A stretch of DNA of 64,000 bases, taken from the NCBI RefSeq assembly GCF_040256745.1, contig NZ_CP138335.1, positions 2,157,981 to 2,221,980 of the forward strand. Direction: 5' to 3'. The stretch comes from Scrofimicrobium sp. R131. GTDB lineage: Bacteria > Actinomycetota > Actinomycetes > Actinomycetales > Actinomycetaceae. Shown here in pieces: positions 27,014-34,216 of this stretch (within the stretch, counting starts at the first letter, position 1; the number at the start of each line of letters is the position of its first letter). The notes under the pieces are model-generated. The model worked only from the letters and a program-made list of their open reading frames with translations, made no database searches and had not been told where the DNA came from. The position numbers were made by a program, and so were the translations under genes.

Positions 27014-27538
27014 TTACTCTTCAGATCGGTGAGCCAGCCGGTCCAGCAGTGCGCTCAACTGACCCAGTTCCTCTTGGGTGTAGTGGGAGAGGACCCGCTG
27101 GCGCACCATAGCGAAATGCTGCTCGGCACTGGAACTAAGCAGTTCCACCCCGGCATCGGTCAGGACGCATTCAATTCCCCGCCGGTCTTTGGGACACATT
27201 GAGCGCGCGGCCAAACCCCGCTTCTCAAAGCGCTCAACCATGTGGGACAGGCGCGAGGGCGACAGGTGACTTTCCTTGGCCAATGCGGCCATTCGCATTC
27301 GACGCTCGGGCGCATCGGCCAGGCGCATGAGGACGTCGTACTCGCTCAGGGACAGGTCGGTATAGGAGGCCAAATCCTCTGACAATAGGTCGCTGAGGCC
27401 CAGCGAGACGCCCCGAAGTGCTTCCCAGGCAGCCATCTCTTCGCCGTTGAGCGGACGGGGAAGCGCGGCCGGACATCCACCCGAACTCGGGCGTTCCGGC
27501 GCGTCGACCGCCGCCCGGTTCTGCTGATCCACTTTCAT
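27014..27538 (-). CDS. MarR-family transcriptional regulator
   Basis: A 174-residue winged-helix regulator: dimer helix, then LSLSEYDVLMRLADAPERRM, recognition helix region SHLSPSRLSHMVERFEKRG and wing DRRGIECVLTDAG. ATG 27538 is chosen because GGAGGG (27544-27549, minus strand) lies 5 nt upstream; in-frame codons further up lack a ribosome site and would cross the promoter. Near-identical TTGAnnCGTCAA palindromes at its own promoter and at the divergent yceI promoter suggest that it represses both. Confidence 0.9.
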   Translation of the reverse strand: MKVDQQNRAAVDAPERPSSGGCPAALPRPLNGEEMAAWEALRGVSLGLSDLLSEDLASYTDLSLSEYDVLMRLADAPERRMRMAALAKESHLSPSRLSHMVERFEKRGLAARSMCPKDRRGIECVLTDAGVELLSSSAEQHFAMVRQRVLSHYTQEELGQLSALLDRLAHRSEE

Positions 27539-27581
27539 TTCTTCCCTCCAACGACTGCGATCAGGCTCACAAGCTCTGTCC

Positions 27582-27597
27582 GTGTGAGGTCTCACAC
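27582..27597. promoter_or_regulatory. perfect 16-nt palindrome in marR leader
   Basis: GTGTGAG-GT-CTCACAC, a 7-bp inverted repeat with a 2-nt centre, 44 nt before the marR start. It differs from the TTGA/TCAA sites and may bind a different regulator. Confidence 0.45.
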
Positions 27598-27627
27598 ATT
27601 TTACTGCCAACCATTCGCAGCAGGACC

Positions 27628-27657
27628 ATTGTCCTCCGTAGATAGTTGAATCGTCAA
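27628..27657 (-). promoter_or_regulatory. marR promoter with MarR-type operator
   Basis: The minus strand has TTGACG (27652-27657), 18 nt, and GACAAT (27628-27633). The operator TTGAATCGTCAA (plus strand, 27646-27657) overlaps the -35 hexamer. Confidence 0.5.
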
Positions 27658-27750
27658 TAGTTGGCCCCGCAAGCGAACCGCCCCTTTTCCCAGTCTCGTC
27701 CAGGGAGTGCGAGCCTGTGAGCAGTCCCACCGACCGAGCGAAGCCCTCGC

Positions 27751-27790
27751 TTGCGGGACCAACGTCCCCATCTTATACTTGAACCGTCAA
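27751..27790 (+). promoter_or_regulatory. yceI promoter with MarR-type operator
   Basis: TTGCGG (27751-27756) and TATACT (27774-27779) are 17 nt apart. The operator TTGAACCGTCAA (27779-27790) covers the transcription start and differs by one base from the site at 27646-27657; identity extends into the flanks (19 of 23). Confidence 0.6.
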
Positions 27791-27821
27791 TAATTGCAGT
27801 TTGAAATATTTAGGAGCCTGT

Positions 27822-28349
27822 ATGACCCGCTACGTAGTTGACGCCGCCCACTCGACCGTCGGATTCACCGTTCGCCACGCCGGCATCGGCCGGACCCGCG
27901 GCCACTTCGGTGTATTCGAAGGCGAAATCGACCTGCCCAACGAGAACTCGATCGAGGGCGCCTCCACCCACGGCACCATCGAGGCCGCTTCGGTGGACAC
28001 CAACAACAGCGACCGTGACAACCACCTGCGCAGCGCCGACTTCTTCGAGGTCGAGCAGTTCCCCACCTGGACCTTCGAGTCCACCAAGGTGGAGGGAACC
28101 CTGGAAGAGTTCACGCTGTTCGGGAACCTGACCATTCACGGCGTCACCCAGCCGGTCGAACTGGCCGCCACCTTCGAGGGAGCCGCCACCGACCCGTTCG
28201 GCGTGCAGCGGATTGCCTTCGTGGCCACCACCACCATTTCACGGAAGTCCTTCGGCCTGACCTGGAACGCTGCCCTTGAGGCGGGCGGCGTGCTGGTCAG
28301 CGACAAGATCGCCATCAACCTGGAGATCGAAGCCGTCAAGCAGGACTAG
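27822..28349 (+). CDS. YceI-family lipocalin-like protein
   Basis: A 175-residue protein of the YceI family, which binds isoprenoid-type lipids in a beta-barrel. Family signatures are DAAHSTVGFTVRHAGIGRTRG at the N-terminus, FGVFEGEIDL and LTIHGVTQPVELA. No signal peptide is seen, so it is cytoplasmic. AGGAG (27812-27816) is 5 nt before ATG 27822. It is divergent from marR and probably under its control, which points to a response to a lipophilic or aromatic compound or to oxidative stress. A strong terminator follows. Confidence 0.9.
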   Translation: MTRYVVDAAHSTVGFTVRHAGIGRTRGHFGVFEGEIDLPNENSIEGASTHGTIEAASVDTNNSDRDNHLRSADFFEVEQFPTWTFESTKVEGTLEEFTLFGNLTIHGVTQPVELAATFEGAATDPFGVQRIAFVATTTISRKSFGLTWNAALEAGGVLVSDKIAINLEIEAVKQD

Positions 28350-28363
28350 TCCTTAAAACCGGT

Positions 28364-28389
28364 GAGGGGCACCCCGCAGGGTGCCCCTC
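28364..28389. terminator. bidirectional terminator between yceI and FGGY kinase
   Basis: GAGGGGCACCC, loop CGCA, GGGTGCCCCTC: an 11-bp perfect stem. T-rich sequence follows on both strands (ATTGTCGTTT on plus, ACCGGTTTT on minus), and the flanking genes converge on it. Confidence 0.85.
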
Positions 28390-28423
28390 ATTGTCGTTTA
28401 ACCTAGCCGGTCCGCTCAGCGTC

Positions 28424-30028
28424 CTAGTCGACGCAGTCGACCGCGGCCGCCACCACCGGCAGCCCTCGACGGTACCGGTCCATGAACTGCTCAAACCCGG
28501 CCACATCATCCGGGTCCGGCGCCACCCGAACGGCTTCGGCGTCGGCGAAAATCCGTTCGGCGACAAAGTCGCGGAGCAGTTTCCCCTCACCCTGGGCCCG
28601 ATAGAGAGCCAGCAGAGCGGCCCCCCAAGCGCCGCCCTCACCCGCCCCGGAACCCACCTCCACCTCGGCCTGCAGTGCGCCCGCCATCAGTCGCTGGGCC
28701 ACCCCGGCCGTCTTAAACAACCCCCCGTGGGCGCGCAGCAACTCCACTTCCACCCCCTGGTCGGCCAGGATTTCCATTCCCAACCGCAAGGTGCCAAAGA
28801 CGGACAGCAACTGCGCCCGGATGAAGTTCGCCAGCGTCAGGCTCTCCCCCCGCGAGCGGACGTAGAGCGGGCGCCCCTCCTCCAGGTTCACGATCGGCTC
28901 CCCGGACAGGAGGTTGTAGGCCAGCAATCCGCCGGCGTCGGGAGCCCCCGTCAAGGCCTGCTGGTAGAGGATCTGGTACACCTGCCCCAGCTCCAGCTCC
29001 TGCCCGGCACTGCGGGCAAACTCGGCAAACACGCCCACCCACTGGTCCAGTTCGGAGGTGCCGTTGTTCGAGTGGACCATGGCCACCGCCAACCCCTCCG
29101 GGGTGGTGACCGGGTCAATCTCGGGGAAGTACCCGGCCATCGTCCGTTCCAGCACCACCATGGCGAAGATCGAAGTCCCGGCCGAGACGTTCCCGGTCCG
29201 GGGGGCCAGGGCGTTGGTCGCCACCATTCCGGTTCCGGCGTCCCCCTCCGGCGGTGCCATCACAATCCCGGGCTGAAGCTTCCCGGTGGGATCCAGCAGG
29301 GCGGCACCCTCCTCGGTCAGGCGCCCGGCTTCCTGCCCGGCCACCAGCACTCGCGGCAACAGCTGATCGACGTCCCAGTTCCACCCGCGAGCCCCGGCCA
29401 CCTCGGCAAACTGGGCCAACCGGGTCCGGTCGTAGTCCCCGGCCTCCGAATCGATCGGGAACATGCCGGAGGCGTCCCCCACCCCGAGGACAAACTGGCC
29501 GCTGAGGCGCAGGTGCACCAGCCCGGACAGGGTGGTGATGTGGGCCAGGCGGGACAGGTGGTCCTCCCCGTCCAGGACCGCCTGGTACAGGTGGGCGATC
29601 GACCAGCGGTGCGGGATGTTCACCTGGAACAGTTCGCTCAGCTCCGTCGAGGCCGCCGCCGTGTTGGTGTTGCGCCAGGTGCGGAACCCGGCCACCGGCT
29701 CGCCCGCCTCATCCAGCGGCACGTAGCCGTGCATCATCGCCGAGATTGCCAGCGAGCCAACCGTGGTCAACTCCAGGTCGTAGCGCTGGCGGACGTCGGC
29801 CACCAGGTCGGCGTAGGCGCCGCGCAGCCCCTCCCAGACGGAGTCCCACGGGTAGGTCCACAAGCCGTCGACCAGGGTGTTGTTCCAGCCGTAGCCGCCG
29901 GTGGCCAGAGGCACCCCCGCCTCGTCAATCAGCACCGCTTTGATCCGGGTGGATCCCAACTCAATCCCGAGGGCGGTCCGGCCCTGGGCAATAGCGGCGT
30001 GACCCGCCTCGCTCTGCTGCGACGTCAT
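28424..30028 (-). CDS. FGGY-family carbohydrate kinase
   Basis: A 534-residue sugar kinase with the ASKHA fold. The phosphate-binding motif LGIELGSTRIKAVLID lies near residue 20, and the second-domain ATP motif GTSIFAMVVLE near residue 300. The sequence type (GIELGSTRIK rather than GIDxGTxS) is that of a ribulokinase/xylulokinase-like subgroup often seen in pentose pathways of gut bacteria; L-ribulose is a good guess. Start ATG 30028 with AAGGAG 7 nt upstream. It stands alone and may phosphorylate the pentose released by the xylan/arabinoxylan enzymes encoded 4 kb away. Confidence 0.82.
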   Translation of the reverse strand: MTSQQSEAGHAAIAQGRTALGIELGSTRIKAVLIDEAGVPLATGGYGWNNTLVDGLWTYPWDSVWEGLRGAYADLVADVRQRYDLELTTVGSLAISAMMHGYVPLDEAGEPVAGFRTWRNTNTAAASTELSELFQVNIPHRWSIAHLYQAVLDGEDHLSRLAHITTLSGLVHLRLSGQFVLGVGDASGMFPIDSEAGDYDRTRLAQFAEVAGARGWNWDVDQLLPRVLVAGQEAGRLTEEGAALLDPTGKLQPGIVMAPPEGDAGTGMVATNALAPRTGNVSAGTSIFAMVVLERTMAGYFPEIDPVTTPEGLAVAMVHSNNGTSELDQWVGVFAEFARSAGQELELGQVYQILYQQALTGAPDAGGLLAYNLLSGEPIVNLEEGRPLYVRSRGESLTLANFIRAQLLSVFGTLRLGMEILADQGVEVELLRAHGGLFKTAGVAQRLMAGALQAEVEVGSGAGEGGAWGAALLALYRAQGEGKLLRDFVAERIFADAEAVRVAPDPDDVAGFEQFMDRYRRGLPVVAAAVDCVD

Positions 30029-30148
30029 TGACTGCTCCTTTATCCCGGTAGGTTTAATTGACGCTTCTTGGCCGTGCTCCACTGCCGTCAGCCAAGACCG
30101 TGTCCATGCCTAGATTATCGGGATTTGGCCGCTAATAACAGCCTGATC

Positions 30149-30178
30149 TGGACCGGAAGGTAATCCCGGTCATACACT
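30149..30178 (+). promoter_or_regulatory. ridA promoter
   Basis: TGGACC (30149-30154) and TACACT (30173-30178), spacing 18 nt, about 40 nt before the ridA start. Confidence 0.45.
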
Positions 30179-30219
30179 GGAAATGGGACTTTGGACCCAA
30201 ACTAAAACCGGAGGTAAAA

Positions 30220-30702
30220 ATGTCTGCAAGTGAACGCCTAGCCGAGCTGAATCTGACTCTGCCACCGGTGGCTGCCCCGGTGGCCGCCTATATTCCCGCC
30301 CTGGTCGACGACGGAAAAGTCCGCACGTCAGGGCAGTTGCCATTTCAGGACGGAGTGCTGGTGTCGACCGGCGCTTGCGGTTCCCCCAACGTCGAGCTCA
30401 GCTCAGCCCAGGTGGCTGCGCGCCAGGCGGCCCTGAACGCCCTGGCGGCCGCAGCCGAGGCAGCCGGGGGCCTTGAGCTGATCGAGAGTGTGATCAAAGT
30501 GACAGGATTTGTCTCTTCGACCCCGGATTTCTACGGGCAACCGCAGGTGGTCGACGGGGCGTCGGAGCTGTTCCAGGTCCTGTTTGGCACTTCCCACATC
30601 CGATCTGCCGTCGGGGTGGCCGCCCTGCCCCTGGACGCCACCGTCGAATTGGAGGTTGAGTTCAAACTGGCCAGCTCAGAGCTGCGTCCAATCCAAAACT
30701 GA
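30220..30702 (+). CDS. RidA-family protein (YjgF/UK114)
   Basis: A 160-residue protein of the RidA group, whose founding members hydrolyse reactive enamine/imine intermediates. VRTSGQLPFQDG and VIKVTGFVSS match the conserved core. The C-terminal HIRSAVGVAALPLDATVELE holds the Arg that in RidA binds the carboxylate of the substrate. GGAGG (30210-30214) is 5 nt before the ATG. It stands alone, divergent from the FGGY kinase. Confidence 0.9.
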   Translation: MSASERLAELNLTLPPVAAPVAAYIPALVDDGKVRTSGQLPFQDGVLVSTGACGSPNVELSSAQVAARQAALNALAAAAEAAGGLELIESVIKVTGFVSSTPDFYGQPQVVDGASELFQVLFGTSHIRSAVGVAALPLDATVELEVEFKLASSELRPIQN

Positions 30703-30764
30703 GGTCGTCCGCCCCTCCCTGAACCCCGGGTGCCGCTTCCCGACCCGTGGGCTACACTAAGGGC

Positions 30765-30856
30765 GTGCCACGGGGACCCCTAGCGGGGTTGAGAGAGGGT
30801 AAGGTGCCCTCGACCGTAGAACCTGATCCGGTTAATACCGGCGGAGGAACGGACAC
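30765..30856 (+). ncRNA. TPP riboswitch (THI element)
   Basis: The conserved thi-box blocks are visible in order: CGGGG, GGGGTTGAGA, then ACCGTAGAACCTGATCCGG, TTAATACCGGCGGAGGAAC. P1 is formed by GTGCC (30765-30769) and GGACAC near 30851. A -10-like TACACT at 30753-30758 precedes it. It senses thiamine pyrophosphate and controls the transporter genes downstream. Confidence 0.93.
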
Positions 30857-30863
30857 TTGTTTT

Positions 30864-30898
30864 CTTTCCCGTGTACACGCGACGCCTATTCGGGAAGG
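30864..30898 (+). promoter_or_regulatory. SD-sequestering hairpin downstream of TPP aptamer
   Basis: CTTTCCCG (30864-30871) can pair with CGGGAAGG (30891-30898) over 8 bp with one G-U. The right arm contains the ribosome binding site GGGAAGG of the next gene. This points to translational control by the riboswitch; no T-run follows. Confidence 0.6.
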
Positions 30899-30906
30899 AC
30901 ATGAAT

Positions 30907-31503
30907 ATGACCAAGCAATCTGGCTGGCGCGTTGTAGACCTGGTAACAGCAGCGGTGCTCGGGGTGGCAACCGGCATCATCTTCATCATTTGGAATCAGA
31001 TCGGCTACCTGGCTTTCACCAGCCTGGACGTGTTCACCGCGGGCCTGGGCGGCCTGGTGAACGGAATCTGGTATCTGGGCGGTCCGCTTGGCGGGCTAAT
31101 CATCCGGAAGCCGGGAGCCGCTCTCTTTGTCGAGGTGGTGGCCGCCACCGTCTCGATGGCCCTGGGATCACAGTGGGCAATTGAGACGCTCTTCTCCGGG
31201 ATCGCGCAGGGGCTGGGGGCCGAACTCATTTTCGCCCTGTTCCTGTACCGGCGCTTCGGCGCGGGCGTGGCCGCCCTGTCCGGCCTGGGCGCCGCCACCG
31301 GTGCCATGATCCTGGAACTGTTCGTCGGCTCCACCCCCAACATCGCCTACGCGCCGATTCGACTCTTCACCTACTGGACCACCTCGTCCCTGTCCGGCAT
31401 CGTCCTGGCGGGGCTGTTGGCCTGGGTGCTGACCCGCGCACTGGCCCAAACCGGGGTCCTGGACCGCTTCGCCTCCGGGCGGGAACTGCGGCGGCGCGTC
31501 TAA
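30907..31503 (+). CDS. ykoE: thiamine ECF transporter S component (YkoE family)
   Basis: A 198-residue membrane protein with about five or six helices. VDLVTAAVLGVATGIIF at the N-terminus and VNGIWYLGGPLGGLIIRKPG are typical of YkoE, the substrate-binding subunit for thiamine or its pyrimidine moiety (HMP). The TPP riboswitch directly upstream supports this. ATG 30907 is chosen over 30901 because GGGAAGG then has an 8-nt spacer. The ECF ATPase/T gene begins 1 nt after its stop. Confidence 0.92.
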   Translation: MTKQSGWRVVDLVTAAVLGVATGIIFIIWNQIGYLAFTSLDVFTAGLGGLVNGIWYLGGPLGGLIIRKPGAALFVEVVAATVSMALGSQWAIETLFSGIAQGLGAELIFALFLYRRFGAGVAALSGLGAATGAMILELFVGSTPNIAYAPIRLFTYWTTSSLSGIVLAGLLAWVLTRALAQTGVLDRFASGRELRRRV

Positions 31504-31504
31504 C

Positions 31505-33691
31505 GTGAACACGGAGGTTTCGCTCTCTAAAGCACTCACTTTGGCCGCCCACGGCTGGTCCTGGCGCTACGCCGGCCGGGAAGCCTGGGCGGTCGAAGAC
31601 CTGACCCTGCAGATTCCGCCAGGTCAGCGCGTGCTGCTGCTCGGGGCGTCCGGCTCGGGCAAATCCACGGTCCTGGCCGGGATGGCCGGGCTCCTCTCCG
31701 GTGAGGACGGGGAGGAGCGCGGCGCCTTTACCCTGGGCGGGGTGCCCACCAGCTCGGGCCCGGTCCGCGGTGAGGTGGCGCTCGTGCAGCAGGACCCCGA
31801 CTCGCAGGTCGTGATGGAACAGGTGGGGGACGAGGTCGCTTTCGGCCTGGAAAACCTCGGTGTTTCCCCGGAACAGATCTGGCCGCGAGTGGAACAGGCC
31901 CTGGCCCAAGTGGGGCTGGACGTGCCCCTCGACCACCCCACCCACCAGCTGTCCGGCGGGGAAAAGCAGCGCCTGGCCCTCGCTTCGGCCCTCGCGATGG
32001 AGCCGGGGGTCCTGCTGCTGGACGAGCCGACCTCAAACCTGGACCCGGCCGGGGTGCGGGAAGTCCGCGCCTCCGTGGCAAGCGCCCTGACCGGCTCGGA
32101 CACCACCCTGATCATCATCGAACACCGGGTCGCCACCTGGGTGGACCTGGTCGACCGGATCGTTGTCCTCAGCCCGACCGGGATCCTGGCCGACGGCGAA
32201 CCCGGCGAAGTCCTGACCGCCTACCGCGACCAGCTCCTGGCCGCGGGCATTTGGGTGCCCGGCGTGGAACTACCGGTTCAGCGCCTGGTGGGCGAGCGGA
32301 CGGGAACCTGCCTGCAGGCCACCGATCTAACGGTGGGGTACGAGGCGGGGGAACCGATCTCGGTCCACGCCCAGCTGGATTTGGGGGCGGGCATCAGCAC
32401 CTGCCTGGTGGGGGCCAACGGCGCGGGTAAGACCACGCTTGCCCTGACCCTGGCGGGGCTGCTGGCGCCGCTGGCCGGCTCGGTCACGAGTGCCGGCCAC
32501 GTCCAGATGGTGTTTCAGGAGCCGTCCTACCAGTTCCTGCGCCACACCGTCCGCGAAGAACTGGAACTGTCGCTGCAGTTCTCCGACCTCAGCTCCGAGG
32601 AGCGGGCGGCCCGGGTGGACCAGTTCCTGGCGCTAATGCGGCTGCGGGACCTGGCCGACGCCCACCCGCAGAGCCTGTCCGGCGGCGAGAAACGCCGCCT
32701 CTCGGTGGCGACCGGGCTGATCGGGCACCCACCGATCCTGCTGCTGGACGAGCCGACCTTCGGCCAGGACCGCAACACCTGGCTGGCCCTGGTCCACCTC
32801 CTGCAAGACGCGGTGCGGGCCGGCACCTCGGTCATCGTCATCACCCACGACGAGGAACTGGTGGAGGTCCTCGGCCAGGAAGTGGTCACGGTCCACCCGC
32901 AGCGGGAGCTCCGGGTCGAGCCGCCCCCGCCCAGCGCCGGGATCCTGGACCGGGTCAACCCGCTGTTTCGGCTGGTCGGTTTGGCGCTGATGACCGTGCC
33001 GATGTTCTTCAGCGTGGACCTGCTCAGCACCGCGGTCGCCCTGGCTTTGGTAGCTGGGTTGCTGCCCCTGGTGGGCTGGGGTCCGCGCCAACTGCTCCGG
33101 CGGATCTGGCCGCTGCTGGTGGCCGCCCCCCTGGCCGGCATCTCGATGCTGCTCTACGCACGCCCGGGTGGGACAGTCTACTGGTCGTGGGGTCCGGCCG
33201 CGATCACGCAGAACTCGGTGGAACTGTCACTCGCGATTGCAATCCGGGTGCTGGCGCTGGGGATCCCCGCCATTGTCCTACTGTCCAGCGCCCAGCCGAC
33301 CCGGATGGCCGACGCCCTCACCCAGGTTGCGAAGCTACCTCCGCGCCCGGTGCTGGCGGCCCTGGCCGGGATCCGGCTGATGTCCCTCATGCTGTCCGAC
33401 TGGCAGGCGCTCGGACGGGCCCGACGGTCGCGCGGGGTGGCGCCCCAGTCCAAGTGGAAGGAGTTCTTTACCGGCTCGTTCTCCCTCCTGACCTTTGCCC
33501 TGCGCCGAGCCTCCTCCCTGTCGGTGACGATGGAGGCACGCGGGTTTGGGGCCCCCACCCGCCGGTCCAACGCCCGCACCTCCCCGGTGGGGTGGGCCGA
33601 CCTGTGGATGGTGGTGGTGGCCATCATCATCCCCACCCTGGCCCTCGGCGTCGCCGTCTGGGCCGGATCGTTCCGCTGGTTTGGAATCTAG
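31505..33691 (+). CDS. fused ECF transporter: two ATPase domains plus T component (YkoD-YkoC)
   Basis: A 728-residue fusion. ATPase domain 1 has Walker A GASGSGKST (~50) and LSGGEKQR with LLLDEPTSNLD; domain 2 has GANGAGKTT (~305), LSGGEKRR and LLLDEPTFGQD. From ~490 onward there are about five helices and a T-component coupling segment with MEARGFG (Ala-Arg-Gly motif) near the end. In Bacillus the same parts are YkoD and YkoC; here they are one chain, giving fixed stoichiometry. GTG start directly after ykoE; ribosome site is weak, so translation is probably coupled. Confidence 0.9.
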   Translation: MNTEVSLSKALTLAAHGWSWRYAGREAWAVEDLTLQIPPGQRVLLLGASGSGKSTVLAGMAGLLSGEDGEERGAFTLGGVPTSSGPVRGEVALVQQDPDSQVVMEQVGDEVAFGLENLGVSPEQIWPRVEQALAQVGLDVPLDHPTHQLSGGEKQRLALASALAMEPGVLLLDEPTSNLDPAGVREVRASVASALTGSDTTLIIIEHRVATWVDLVDRIVVLSPTGILADGEPGEVLTAYRDQLLAAGIWVPGVELPVQRLVGERTGTCLQATDLTVGYEAGEPISVHAQLDLGAGISTCLVGANGAGKTTLALTLAGLLAPLAGSVTSAGHVQMVFQEPSYQFLRHTVREELELSLQFSDLSSEERAARVDQFLALMRLRDLADAHPQSLSGGEKRRLSVATGLIGHPPILLLDEPTFGQDRNTWLALVHLLQDAVRAGTSVIVITHDEELVEVLGQEVVTVHPQRELRVEPPPPSAGILDRVNPLFRLVGLALMTVPMFFSVDLLSTAVALALVAGLLPLVGWGPRQLLRRIWPLLVAAPLAGISMLLYARPGGTVYWSWGPAAITQNSVELSLAIAIRVLALGIPAIVLLSSAQPTRMADALTQVAKLPPRPVLAALAGIRLMSLMLSDWQALGRARRSRGVAPQSKWKEFFTGSFSLLTFALRRASSLSVTMEARGFGAPTRRSNARTSPVGWADLWMVVVAIIIPTLALGVAVWAGSFRWFGI

Positions 33692-34216
33692 ATGCTGGCT
33701 GCCTCGGACCTGCATGACCACGTGGCTCAGCTGTCGCCTCCCGCCCGGCGGATCCTGATTGACGGGCCCTCCGGCGCGGGGAAAACCACCCTGGCTCAGC
33801 AGCTGGCTCCCCTCGGCTACCTGATCCTGCACCTGGACGACTGGTATCCGGGGTGGGATGGGCTGGCGGCGGGATCCGCCCTCACCGAGGACTTGCTCAC
33901 CTCGGATCGGCCGGCTTTTCCCCGCTGGGACTGGGCGAAAGGGCGCGTGTCCGAGTGGGTCCCGGTCGATCCCACCCGCCCGTGGGTGGTCGAGGGGTGC
34001 GGGTCGCTGACCCCGGGAACCGCCGCCCTCGCCGACCTTCGGCTCTGGTGCGACGTGCCCGCCGAGGTGGCCCACCAGCGGGGCTTGGCCCGTGACGGAG
34101 CCGCCTACGAGCCGTGGTGGGAGCGCTGGCACCGCCAGGAACAGCAGCACTGGGAGCGCCACCGGCCCTGGACCCTGGCGGATATTCGGGTGGATTGCCG
34201 GGACGCTGACAGTTAG
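33692..34216 (+). CDS. small P-loop kinase (uridine kinase-like)
   Basis: A 174-residue ATP-binding protein with Walker A IDGPSGAGKTT (residues ~24-34) and LHLDDWYPGW, the Asp-Asp site of the uridine/pantothenate/shikimate-type kinases. WVVEGCGSLTP is the usual third strand. Its ATG follows the stop of the thiamine transporter fusion without any gap, so it belongs to the TPP-controlled operon. Whether it acts on a thiamine precursor is unknown; the fold also occurs in general nucleoside and sugar kinases. Its stop overlaps that of the TSUP gene on the other strand. Confidence 0.75.
   Translation: MLAASDLHDHVAQLSPPARRILIDGPSGAGKTTLAQQLAPLGYLILHLDDWYPGWDGLAAGSALTEDLLTSDRPAFPRWDWAKGRVSEWVPVDPTRPWVVEGCGSLTPGTAALADLRLWCDVPAEVAHQRGLARDGAAYEPWWERWHRQEQQHWERHRPWTLADIRVDCRDADS

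Noticed and set aside
28391..30031. Long plus-strand frame of 546 codons opposite the FGGY kinase
   Set aside because: It lacks any family motif and is rich in Gly, Pro, His and Arg as expected for the antisense frame of a high-G+C gene; the minus-strand kinase has clear motifs and a ribosome site.
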